Origin: Bemisia tabaci
Lineage: Eukaryota; Arthropoda; Insecta; Hemiptera; Aleyrodidae
Assembly (NCBI RefSeq): GCF_918797505.1
Contig: NC_092800.1
Location: 31,114,263 to 31,178,262, forward strand
Length of the DNA: 64,000 nt
Direction of reading: 5' to 3'
In this document: positions 54,809-64,000 of the stretch, piece by piece
Layout: each line of letters starts with the position of its first letter
Numbering within the stretch: position 1 is the first letter of the stretch
Notes under the pieces: generated by a model
Told to the model about the DNA's origin: nothing
Seen by the model: only the letters and a program-made list of their open reading frames with translations
Database searches by the model: none
Translations under genes and position numbers: made by a program

Positions 54809-55006
54809 TACGGAGCCGTCTCCATCTCAAGCCACGGTTTTACAGTAGGAGGCTGCGATATTGCTGCTTTACGGTCGCATTTTGAACGCTATGATGCGAC
54901 TATTACGTAAATATGGGTCTCGTGCAGTGCTATTGGTTATAGGAATCGCGTGTTTACGGCGAGAATCTTTTTGCGGATTCGGGGTTCTTACGACAGAATG
55001 AGTTAT

Positions 55007-55257
55007 CCCGCCGTGCTGAGAAAGAACTCCGTATGTTCCCTCAGTCGTTGCAAAATCTCATCTAAAACATGTATTCCCAGGGAAATCTGCGAATACATGT
55101 CTTCAAATTTTTTTGAGAATTTTTTTCGCGATAAGATCTAAATAATCTGAGAATTTTGAGAGGAAATTTTCATAACTCTCCTTAAAAATAAAAAATTTAT
55201 TGGGGGAAATTTGTCAAGTCTCGAATGTTCATGCGGCATTTTCCCTAAAAACGGCAG
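55007..55257. mobile_element. MITE family G, copy G13
   Basis: CCGCCGTGCTGAGAAAGAAC at the left; ATGCGGCATTTTCCCTAAAA and ACGGCAG at the right. Confidence 0.75.
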
Positions 55258-55409
55258 TGTTGTGCCGTGTTATGAGAACGTCATAATGATGGCTAAAGTG
55301 CGACACCACGCAACTCTACTGCAGTGTTTCACAATATCTCCGCTCCTAATTTACTTTTTCGAGGAGGAAAAAGTCAGCCTCGCAGCTTGAAAATACCGAA
55401 TATTCTACT

Positions 55410-55838
55410 CAGGAGCGGACTGGCCATGGGGGCGCGGAGGCGATCGCCCCCTAATAATTTGCCGCGGAGGTCCCAAAAGGGCCCCCGCGGCGAATTTTTT
55501 TCGAATCATCGTTTTTTCCCCGTAATGTTGTAATTTTCTTATCCTATTCAATCACTAAAAGGCCCCGAATTCCTTGAAAAATTGTCTCTAAGAGACATGG
55601 AAGGTCGCCAAAAGCATTTGTGATGAAGGGACCCCCGATGAATCCTGAGAATGGGTTATTTTGAAGCTCAAGTACTGTAGAATCCAACTCCAATAATGCC
55701 TACGTGTTTAAAAAGTGAGAAATTTTCAAAATTTACCGAAGGAGGGCCCCCGGACCTTCTTAGAGGGGCCCCCGAACGACAGGAGGGGCCCTTACATTTA
55801 GGTCCCCTCCTAACTTTTCGACTACAAGTCCGCCCCTG
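55410..55838. mobile_element. hAT-like non-autonomous element U
   Basis: Termini CAGGAGCGGACTGGCCATGG and (right, complement) CAGGGGCGGACTTGTAGTCG. The interior has inverted GGGCCCCC/GGAGGGGCCC runs. Such CAGGGGCGGACT ends are typical of hAT elements in animals. No TSD visible; the right end abuts the tandem array. Confidence 0.75.
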
Positions 55839-57098
55839 TGTGCCGCTACTGCAGTTTTGACCGTTAAGGCCGTAGTTTAAGGGCGGTAAAGCCAGGGTTG
55901 TATTTCGCAAGTGGATAGTTTTTGCAGAATAATGAAAAATTAAAGAGCAGGAGTAATTTAACTGAATAATAAAAGGAACTCAAATCTACAAAATAATGCA
56001 AAAAATTTGGAAAGTCTCGTCATGTAAATACAGAAGATTCAAAAACGCCTTCAATTGAAGCGTGATACCTCACGCGTTCCGGAGAGTTCAAATAGTTGTA
56101 TCCCTGCGCCTTAGCAAGGCGATGGAAGCTAATATTGTAGTAGCGTCCCCGCGATGTTTTTCGGTTTTCCTGTGCCGCAACTGCAGTTCGACCGTTAAGG
56201 CCGGGGTTTAAGGGCGCTAAAGCCAGGATTAGATTTAACAAAAAGATAATTTTTGCAGAATAATTAAAAATTAAGAAGCAGGAATAGTTTCACTAATTAA
56301 TAAAAGGAACTCAAATCGACAATATATTGCAAAAAAAATTTGAAAATCTCGTCATGAAAATACAGAAGATTCGAAAACGCCTTCAATTGAGGCGTGATAC
56401 CTCACGCGTTCCGGAGTGTTCAAATAGTTGTATCCCTGCGCCTTAGCAAGGCGATAGAAGTTTAATATTGAAGCAGCGTCCCCGCTTGGTTTTTTGGCTT
56501 TCCTGTGCCGCTACTGCAGTTTCGACCGTTAAGGCCGTAGTTTAAGGGCGCTAACGTCAGTGTTGTATTTCGCAAATGGATACTTTTTGCAGAATAATTA
56601 AAAATTAAGCAGTGAAGTAATTTAACTAAGTAATAAAAGGAACTCAAATCTACAATATAATGCAAAACAATTTGGAAAATCTCGTCATGTAAATCCAGAA
56701 GATTCGAAAACGCCTTCAAATGAGGCGTCATACCTCACGCGTTCCGGAGTGTTCAAATAGTTGCATCCCTGCGCCTTAGCAAGGCGATAGAAGTTTAATA
56801 TTGAAGCAGCGTCCTCGCTTGGTTTTTTGGCTTTCCTGTGCCGCTACTGCAGTTTCGACCGTTAAGGCCGTAGTTTAAGGGCGCTAAAGTCAGGGTTGTA
56901 TTTCGCAAATGGATACTTTTTGCAGAATAATTAAAAATTAAGCAGTAGGAGTAATTTAACTAAATAATAAAAGGAACTCAAATCTACAATATAATACAAA
57001 ACAATTTGGAAAATCTCGTCATGTAAATACAGAAGATTCGTAAACGCCTTCAATTGAAGCGTGATACCTCACGCGTTCTGGGGAGTTCAAATATGTCA
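55839..57098. repeat. Tandem array, about 4 units of ~330 bp
   Basis: Units start at 55839, 56171, 56514 and 56837 with TGTGCCGC(T/A)ACTGCAGTTT, then CGACCGTTAAGGCCGTAGTT. Each carries AACGCCTTCAATTGAAGCGT, GATACCTCACGCGTTCCGGA and GTATCCCTGCGCCTTAGCAA. The last unit is truncated near 57098. Units differ by point changes and small indels. The GATACCTCACGCG block recalls motifs in element B and repeat C. Confidence 0.9.
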
Positions 57099-57109
57099 TT
57101 CAATAGGTC

Positions 57110-57455
57110 CACAACGACGGCTCGTGTGCAATGACATAAACCTAAATAACACTAGGTATTTGAAATTTCCTCAAAATTTGGAAAACGAAATAGCTTTAAG
57201 TGGTATAAGAAAAGATTACTAGTCTCTGGAACAGATTTCCTTAATTTCTCTGAACTTATCCATTCCTTGATGAATCGCTTCCGCTGTTACCTGTTATTCT
57301 CGGCCTAGACATCATGCTTAAAAAACACATGTGATACGAGGAGCAAATTTCAGGACCTTTTCATAGAATTTCCGCACTTTCTTAAAACTTCCGAGCCAAC
57401 CTCTTAAAAACAGTAGTTTTTCTGGGCTTTGCCCCATCCCTCCTTTTCCAATTCA

Positions 57456-57458
<3 letters not shown>
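57110..57458. other. Intergenic, no feature recognised
   Basis: AT-rich unique sequence between the 330-bp array and the long T run. Confidence 0.35.

Positions 57459-57512
<54 letters not shown>
57459..57512. repeat. T homopolymer, about 54 nt
   Basis: An uninterrupted T run, best explained as the poly(A) tail of a minus-strand retroelement whose 3' end would be ACGGGTAA on that strand. The length is likely variable in the assembly. Confidence 0.8.
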
Positions 57513-57516
<4 letters not shown>

Positions 57517-57962
57517 GTTAGCTCGACAGGCACACAGCGATGACCCCAGCAGGAGGCTGCGTAGGGTAAAGCCCTACGACTTGGCCAGAGGGGTGTTGCA
57601 TTAAATCGGCAACCATGGTTTATCCTAAGCAGAACACCCTAGGTGAGTTTTCGCTTTGCAGTGGGGGTCCATGACAACGATGGCCCTTACTTGTAAAGAC
57701 ATTAAAAATATTATTAATTTTAGCATTGCCAAATTTTCGGCATCTGCCCTCCTTCTTGTGTGTATGTTTGTATGATTGATGATGATAACGAGGTAGTAAT
57801 AATTGTAAGCGTAGGTCAGGTATGAATGTTTTTTTTTTATTAAAGACAAAATCTTGTAACCTTAGTTCTAAGATTAGCTTTAGTTTTTAACATTAGCACT
57901 AATGTAATTAATGCCCGCAAGGGGCAGTTGTACATTTTTAATTTAATAAAAAAAAAAAAAAA
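57513..57962. mobile_element. Non-LTR retroelement 3'-end debris with poly(A) on each side
   Basis: On the plus strand the segment ends ATTTAATAAAAAAAAAAAAA (about 57945-57962), preceded by an AATTAATGCCCGCAAGGGGC hairpin-like motif and a TAACATTAGCACTAATG stretch. This arrangement is typical of insect non-LTR element 3' UTRs. The left edge has the T run, i.e. a tail on the other strand, so two truncated elements in opposite orientation may meet here, perhaps around 57590. No reverse-transcriptase coding remains. Confidence 0.55.
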
Positions 57963-57964
57963 GT

Positions 57965-60020
57965 ATTTTTTTTTTAACTTTTACAGATTAACCTCCAAAA
58001 ATACTTCCTTCTCGTGTTCTTTTTACTGTTTACAAAAGTTTATCCTTTTTCATTATTTCGCAGCCTCGAGGATTTTTGACCGCCGCGCCATAGCAACAGA
58101 AAGGGGTTGGGGAATATGAAGTTGCCAACTTGATGGAATCACTTGCTTTTGACGAAATCAGTCCGGGAAACTTAATGATAGTCTTTGGATATAAAACTTT
58201 TCTTTATTTATTAATTGTTTATAAAATAATTATGCATTTCCAATTCCATATACATTGTAAAGCTTATAAAACTACAAACAAATATTAGTTGGAACGTATA
58301 ACATTAGATAGTTGCATAGCTTGAATTTTAGTAAAGGGACGACGCGGAAAAAAACAAATTGGTGCTTAGCCCTAACACTTGAGGTAAAATAGGGCCAACT
58401 AAAGGCATAGTAGTGCTGAGCCCTACTACCTGCTCACCGTCAGGTTGTTTTTCCGTTCATAGATTGTTTTGACATAAAATGAAGGCTGTAAGCCAAAGCA
58501 AGTGTGTCGACATTTTCTTTGTTTTTAACAAAATTCAATCATTAAATCATTTATTTATTTAGCTTTTCACTTCACTTATTACGCGATGCGTTCATTTCTT
58601 TTATACGTGGTAGGTATAGTTAGTGAGTTCTTTCAATTTCCAACGGTCAAAAGTATGCTGTTTTCGTTACATTCTAGATAGATTGAAATTTTCAGATCAA
58701 GGTCTTTGACAAAGTTTCCGACCTAGGTCTCAATAGGACGAGCAAAAGTTTGAGGTATAACTCATACATTCGATAGGAATTATAAACAATACAGTGATTT
58801 TTCTGATTTTTAGTGAGTTCCTCGTTTGACATTTTTGCACAACTTTGCATTCCGATGGCTAACGAACAATTGCGTCTAACTGACAATAGAGAATTTGCAG
58901 GTGTCTGAAATTTGATGAATTTCGTGTTTAAGTGGAAACTAGCAAGTGAACTAAACACGAGGATGCCCTTGGTTCCTGAATTGGACAATTATTGGAGAAG
59001 ATATGACCAAATGATCTTATCTGCTAAAATACGCGTGTTTAAATGGGAAATGCCGCCAATAATGACGTCCCGAGATGGTGCATTTTCTCACTTTTGAATC
59101 TATTTTTATACTATTTCCCATATCAGAAAAAGTTATAAAAAATACTGTGGAATCAGCTCTTGAAACACTTTCAGATAAGGCATTAAAAATGTGCATGCAA
59201 ATTCTCCATTTTGAGAAAAATGAGTTAGCGACTTTGTCGAATTCTACAGTATAGAATACGCAAGCTTATGATTTCAGTTGTTTTCCAATTCTGTATAAGT
59301 GCCTCAATAACGCTGTAATGTATGAAAAAATTGCCAATCTAATCTTAAAATTACAAAAATAACGAAGTTTCCCCTAATTTCTGCAAAATCGCCAGTTTGC
59401 AGATAGGCAGTACTGTTTGTTCACCATCGATTTGCCAGATGAGCTCTCAAGTTATTTGCTCTAATTTACAATTTAAACCTATACTATAACTAAATATGAA
59501 TGGAAGATCTGACTGAGCTAAACCAAAAGAAAACAAAACACAGGGAGGAAAAGTCTATACCTAAAAAAACTTAATTCAACGAAATCCTCAATTTGAAACC
59601 ACGATCGTTCCTCCATATTGCGGTAGTAAAAAAGGTTCAAATTGAAAAAAAATCATTCGTCAATATTGAAGAAATCTTTTAAATACCTTCCTCAAAACGA
59701 AACACTGCTCGAATATCGAGAGCTGGTGATTTATTATTAATTATTAGCTTAATTCAAGTTCTTACAGTCAGGTGCTTTTGAGCCAACTTTAACCAAATAA
59801 TGCTCAAAAATGGATAAATTGACTTCTACGCTTAAAATTAGCAATAGATAGCGATTCGTATCGGTTACAAGGACATGAGTGTTGGTTTTTGATGGCTTAA
59901 AGTCAATATTTTCGGGTTTTTTTTTTTTTTTTTTTTTTTTTTTTGTTTTTAATAACGCAACGTTTGATCAGAAATCCAATTTCAACTTAGGAGAGCCGTC
60001 AGTGTGTGTGTGCACCAACT
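57965..60020. other. Intergenic, no gene recognised
   Basis: AT-rich, with ORFs of up to 98 codons without domains. GCTTAGCCCTAACACTTGAG and TGCTGAGCCCTACTACCTGC near 58360-58430 form a loose duplication. A T-rich run lies at 59919-59944. Confidence 0.4.
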
Positions 60021-60023
60021 CGA

Positions 60024-60244
60024 TAGAAAAACGCCATAAAAACTTTCGGATATTGCCAAATTGCCCCTGATGATACATTTATTTATAGAGAAGTTATAAA
60101 CATTTTTCCTTATAGAATTGCAAAAATATCTAAAAAAAATTAGGAGAATTTTATTTACAAATTTCAATGAAAAGACGTACTTAACGGAGGGAAATTTGGT
60201 GAAGTCCAAATATTCATGCGGCGTTTTCCATTAGCGCATGACAG
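60024..60244. mobile_element. MITE family G, copy G14 (left end lost)
   Basis: AAAAACGCCATAAAAACTTT and ATATTGCCAAATTGCCCC at the left; GCGGCGTTTTCCATTAGCGC at the right. Eroded. Confidence 0.65.
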
Positions 60245-60249
60245 TAAAC

Positions 60250-61230
60250 AAAACGCGCGGTTGTTTAATGGCTCTCTGACATGAGTGGGATAGCATCGTT
60301 ATCCGTGCTGCATCGCGGTGAATTGAAGGAGTTTTATAATCTGCTCGATGCCGGGTCATATCATTCCTCGATCTACGTCAGACCTTACTCGTTACATGGG
60401 CAGCAGACAGCTGCACGCATCAGCATCACACCGAAAACGAATGGATGATAAAAACACACGGACCGGCATAATTCTTGTTTTATTGCATAGAAGGCCATGC
60501 ATATTATAACTTTGAACGTGATACTATGAAGAGAACAAAAAAGTTTTCGTTTTATTTTTCTCTTATTTTCTAATTATTTTTTTAAGAAATATTCTGCTTA
60601 TTATTTCTGAGTTTGTAAAAGTTTTTACCTTTAACATGTCTTGTCTCTTAAAGGTCGTTCCTCTTATTATTCTTGCTTTTTTAATAGTTTTTATTACTTT
60701 TTGTCATTTCATACCCACTCATTGGGATACAAGCTGTCCTTACAACGTATTCCAAAGGGTCATCAATACCGTTAATATGGATTATATAATAATAAATTAA
60801 TATGGATCATACTGACTCTTAAACTCACGATCCTAAATTTTTTCAGAAGACAAATAAAATAACGGTCACACTGTTGAGCGTCAACAAAATGACCTGTATC
60901 GAAGACATAATTTCAACCGTCGCGACAGCTTAGCTTGGCAAACTGCCTGAGGAATAATTCATTGACCATCATTATAGTCAAAGATAAATGTTACTGCCGA
61001 TGCGGGGAAAAAATAGGTACTAAATCCCCGAAGATAATTGTGTCTCGCCTGTTTTACATTTCACGAATAGCAAGAGAAGGGTCTCAATTGTATTTAAAAC
61101 CGATTCTCCATACGTCCTACTGATTAGATAAAAGCTCATGCGTAAATTTTGCGCTCCAAAATTACGATAATCACTCGATAAATGCAAGTAGATAATCTTG
61201 GTTTCTGCAAATAGGTATTCCTTCCCCAGT
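60250..61230. other. Intergenic, no gene recognised
   Basis: AT-rich unique sequence with short ORFs only. Confidence 0.4.
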
Positions 61231-61262
61231 CCCTCCTCTCATGCATGTTTTGAGACCTGAGA

Positions 61263-61929
61263 CAGGCCCGCCACATCCCATCTCGGGCCCTGGTACCAAT
61301 TTTCTGGCTCGGGCCCCTAGCACGGGGGGGGGGGGGGGTCCGGGGGGCCTCCCCCGGGAAATTTTTGAAATTTTAAATCTATTTGGACGCATTATGAAGC
61401 TCTTATGATGGAGATTTTCCATCAATTTCTGCAGAATAATTACGCCTTTTTGTTTACTTTCAGCACCAAAAACTTTCGAATTGTTGCATTCAAAACATCT
61501 GTAAATTTTTTTTTGAGGGGGCAGATGATAATTTTCAATTCTATGGGGAGCCGGGCCCCCCTAGACTCCCCTTTCGTCCGTCTATGGCAAGGGAGTTAAG
61601 CCATTGAAGTCGAGGATGCCCAGAGAGGAGCCTCTTAGCATCCGACAACGGAAGAAAATGAAACACAGTTACTAAAAATATCATTCTACATATACTCAAA
61701 ATCTTGAAAATCTCTAAAAAAAGTAAGAGAAATTTTATAGTGCCCTAGCGTGTTTTTGAAACTTTATTCACCTTTTGCGGAATTTTTAGGGTAATTTTTT
61801 CACTTTTCCCTACGAGACAAGGGTTACACATGAATTCGTAGTGGTTTGTCACTTGCGTCACGGGCCCCTCCAGGGCCCGGGCCCCGGTACCAGGGACCCA
61901 GTATCCCCCCCCCCCTTGTGGCGGGCCTG
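61263..61929. mobile_element. hAT-like non-autonomous element V inside the satellite
   Basis: Termini CAGGCCCGCCACATCCC and TTGTGGCGGGCCTG, i.e. a 13-bp inverted repeat. The flanks CCTGAGA (61256-61262) and CCTGAGA (61930-61936) are identical over 7 bp. Satellite sequence continues across the insertion (GTTTTGAGACCTGAGA | CCTGAGAAGCTTAACTTTTC). The interior has GGGCCC-rich inverted runs and a G/C homopolymer near each end. Confidence 0.88.
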
Positions 61930-62010
61930 CCTGAGAAGCTTAACTTTTCTCAAATTTCAAAATGAAGGGACACCCTCAAGTAGGGTCACTTGTCCCTGCC
62001 AGCGCTGAAG

Positions 62011-62326
62011 AAGCGTATTTTCGTTAAAGATCGGTCGAACACAAATGGGTGGATCAAGCAGTTTCGTATTTTGTTTTGACGCGATCATAATAGTTCGGAA
62101 CAACATCGGGACTCACCAGACGGATAGAGGGTGGAATTCTTGCAAACATTGGAGCCACTATATATTCCTACAAAAAGTAGAGTTTAGAAAAGACCTGATG
62201 AAGATGATGCCATCCGACCAGCATCAATTTCGAAATTGTTACCTCAAATGTTCACCAACCCGATTATGATCTCGCCGCCATCATCGCGGCATTTTGGCTC
62301 GATCGATCATCAACGAAAATACGCTT
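62011..62326. mobile_element. MITE W, 316 bp, 3-bp TSD
   Basis: Termini AAGCGTATTTTCGTTAAAGA and (right, complement) AAGCGTATTTTCGTTGATGA match at 25 of 28 positions. The flanks are AAG (62008-62010) and AAG (62327-62329). Other satellite units read GCTGAAGATGATC without interruption, giving a clean empty site. The 74-codon ORF inside is not recognisable. Confidence 0.92.
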
Positions 62327-63812
62327 AAGATGATCATTCTTTCCGAATACTCCCGCAGATCTGCCGCTAGAGAGGCCTCTAAAAATTTGTTTGAACATTT
62401 TTTCAAAAAATATTCCTTATTTCAACACCTCACAGCACGTTTTGAGACGTGAGGAACTTAACTTTTCTCAAATTTCAAAATTAAAGGACACCCTAAAGTA
62501 GAGTCTCTTGTCTCTGCCAGCGCTGAAGATGATCATTCCCTCCGGATATTATCGCAGATCTGCTGCTGGAGAGGCCGCGAAAAAAATGTTCAAGCATTTT
62601 TTCAAACAATATTTCGTATTTTTACACCTCGCAGCACGTTTTAAGACAGCTTAACTTTTCTCAAATTACAAAATTAAGGAAGTGGAGCCCCTGGGGCCCC
62701 ACCCTAAAGAGTATAGGGTCTCTACCCATGTCATGCTGAGACCCAAGACCCAGAGTCATTTTAAAAATGTTTCAAAAATATTCCTTACTTTTACACCTCA
62801 CAGCACGCCTTGAGACCCGGGTAGCTTAAATTTTCTCAAATGTCAAAATTAAGAGACACCCTCAAGTAGGGTCTCTTATCTCCGCCGGCGCTGAAGATGA
62901 TCATTCCTTCCGGATATTCTCGCAGATTTGCTAAAGAGGCCTCTGAAAAAAATTTCAACAAATATTCCTTATTTTTACACCTCATGGCACGTTTTGAGAC
63001 CTAGAAAGCTTAACTTTTCTCAAATTTCAAAATTAAGGTACACCCTCAAGTAGGATCTCTTATCTCTGCCGGTGCTGAAGATGATCATTCCTTCCGGATA
63101 TTCTCGCAGATCTGCTAAAGAGGCCTCTGAAAAAAAATTTCAACAAATATTCCGTATTTTTACACCTCACAGCACGTTTTGAGACCAGAGGAGCTTAAAT
63201 TTTCTCAAATTTCAAAATTAAGGGACACCCTAAAGTAGCGTCTCTTATCTCTGCCGGCGCTGAAGATGATCATTCCTTCCGGATTTTCTCGCAGATCTGC
63301 TAAAGAGGCCTCTGAAAAAAATTGCAAATATTCCGTATTTTTACACCTCACAGCACGTTTTGAGACCTGGGGAGCTCAACTTTTCTCGAATTTCAAAATT
63401 AAAGGACACCCTCAAGTAGGATCTCTTGTCTCTGCCGGTGCTGAAGATGATCTTTCCTTCCGGATATTCTCGCAGATCTGCTAAAGAGGCCTCTGAAAAA
63501 AATTGCAAATATTCCGTATTTTTACACCTCACAGCACGTTTTGAGACCTGGGGAGCTCAACTTTTCTCGAATTTCAAAATTAAAGGACACCCTCAAGTAG
63601 GATCTCTTGTCTCTGCCGGCGCGGAAGATGATCTTTCCTTCCGGATATTCTCGCAGATCTGCTAAAGAGGCCTCTGAAAAAAATTGCAAATATTCCGTAT
63701 TTTTACACCTCACAGCACGTTTTGAGACCTGGGTAGCTTAACTTTTCTCAAATATCAAAATTAAAGGACACCCTCAAGTAGGATCTCTTGTCTCTGCCGG
63801 CGCGGAAGATGA

Positions 63813-64000
63813 TCATTCCTTCCGGATATTCTCGCAGATCTGCTGGGTGAGCCACTCGATGCCCTCGTCGAGGCCTTCGCCCTTGACGGCGTTGCTGGCG
63901 CAGATGTGCCAGGGCTTGTTGATGATCCGGTGGAGGTTGAGGGCGGAGGCGATCTTGACGCTGGAGAGGGCGTCGCGGGCGTCCATCTTGTTGGCGAAGA
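63813..64000 (-). CDS. ARL6: ARL6/BBS3-like small GTPase, last coding exon (partial)
   Basis: Reading from the window edge the exon encodes 61 residues and a TGA at 63813-63815. It begins [20 protein letters not shown] and continues [20 protein letters not shown], ending [14 protein letters not shown] is the G4 guanine-binding motif and [11 protein letters not shown] the G5 region of ARF-family GTPases. FFANKMDxRDA, [19 protein letters not shown] and the short basic C-terminus are characteristic of ARL6, so this is the C-terminal third of the protein. ARL6 in its GTP form recruits the BBSome coat to membranes at the base of cilia. The 5' part, including the P-loop, lies beyond the right edge. 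GC-rich codon use contrasts with the AT-rich satellite just downstream. The final ten codons and stop are repeated in that satellite. Confidence 0.93.
   Translation of the reverse strand, partial: FANKMDARDALSSVKIASALNLHRIINKPWHICASNAVKGEGLDEGIEWLTQQICENIRKE

Larger units (their letters stand above)
61236..63842 (-). repeat. ~181-bp satellite derived from the 3' end of the ARL6-like gene
   Basis: About eight to nine head-to-tail units, each with CAGCACGTTTTGAGACCTGG, AACTTTTCTCAAATTTCAAA, GGACACCCTCAAGTAGGATC and TTCCTTCCGGATATTCTCGC, then AGATCTGCTAAAGAGGCCTC. Units begin near 62450, 62640, 62816, 63000, 63186, 63363, 63544 and 63725. The 63363 and 63544 units are almost identical. One block of every unit is the same sequence as the last ten codons, stop and first 3' UTR bases of the ARL6-like exon at 63813. 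The leftmost unit is split by elements V and W. Confidence 0.92.

Noticed and set aside
62045..62269. 74-codon ORF inside MITE W
   Set aside because: Too short for a transposase and without recognisable motifs; the element is non-autonomous.
63266..63713. Repeated 63-79-codon ORFs on both strands in the satellite
   Set aside because: Identical peptides recur with each ~181-bp unit. They are readings of the array, with only the short ARL6-derived block having a coding origin.

Overview
This looks like one 64-kb piece of an insect nuclear genome. It has no operons, is AT-rich, and consists mostly of very long introns and intergenic DNA filled with short non-autonomous DNA transposons. Two host genes can be supported, both on the minus strand. 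The first is a complete three-exon coding sequence for an MNX/HB9-type homeodomain factor (exex in Drosophila, MNX1 in vertebrates). Its exons are at 51278-51773, 24968-25125 and 16196-16414, separated by introns of about 26.2 kb and 8.6 kb. The second is the last coding exon of an ARL6/BBS3-like small GTPase (63813-64000), which runs off the right edge. Several repeat families resemble, from memory, sequences common in whitefly (Bemisia) genomes; that identification is a guess.

Layout: 1-16.2 kb lies downstream of the homeobox gene and holds mostly MITEs. 16.2-51.8 kb is the homeobox gene, with its introns packed with foldback elements. 51.8-52.7 kb, just upstream of the start codon, is a degenerate tandem array built on a GGCGTCTTGAAA-like motif. 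53.2-53.6 kb is a GC-rich, non-repetitive candidate promoter region. 53.7-55.3 kb holds four copies of one MITE family in a row. 55.8-57.1 kb is a 330-bp tandem array. 57.46-57.96 kb has retroelement 3'-end debris with long homopolymers. 61.2-63.84 kb is a ~181-bp satellite that merges into the last ARL6 exon and includes its final codons.

The window shows no phage, CRISPR, bacterial or viral content and no intact transposase or reverse transcriptase. I grouped the foldback elements into families A-W by eye. For several of them, nested insertions and paralogous empty sites give the insertion boundaries and target-site duplications (TSDs): a TA-target family (H), 8-bp TSD hAT-like families (O, P), a 7-bp TSD hAT-like element (V) and a 3-bp TSD MITE (W). 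Several GC-rich blocks carrying TAATTA-type cores lie around the homeobox gene and are the best candidates for conserved regulatory DNA. The sequence alone cannot prove this.
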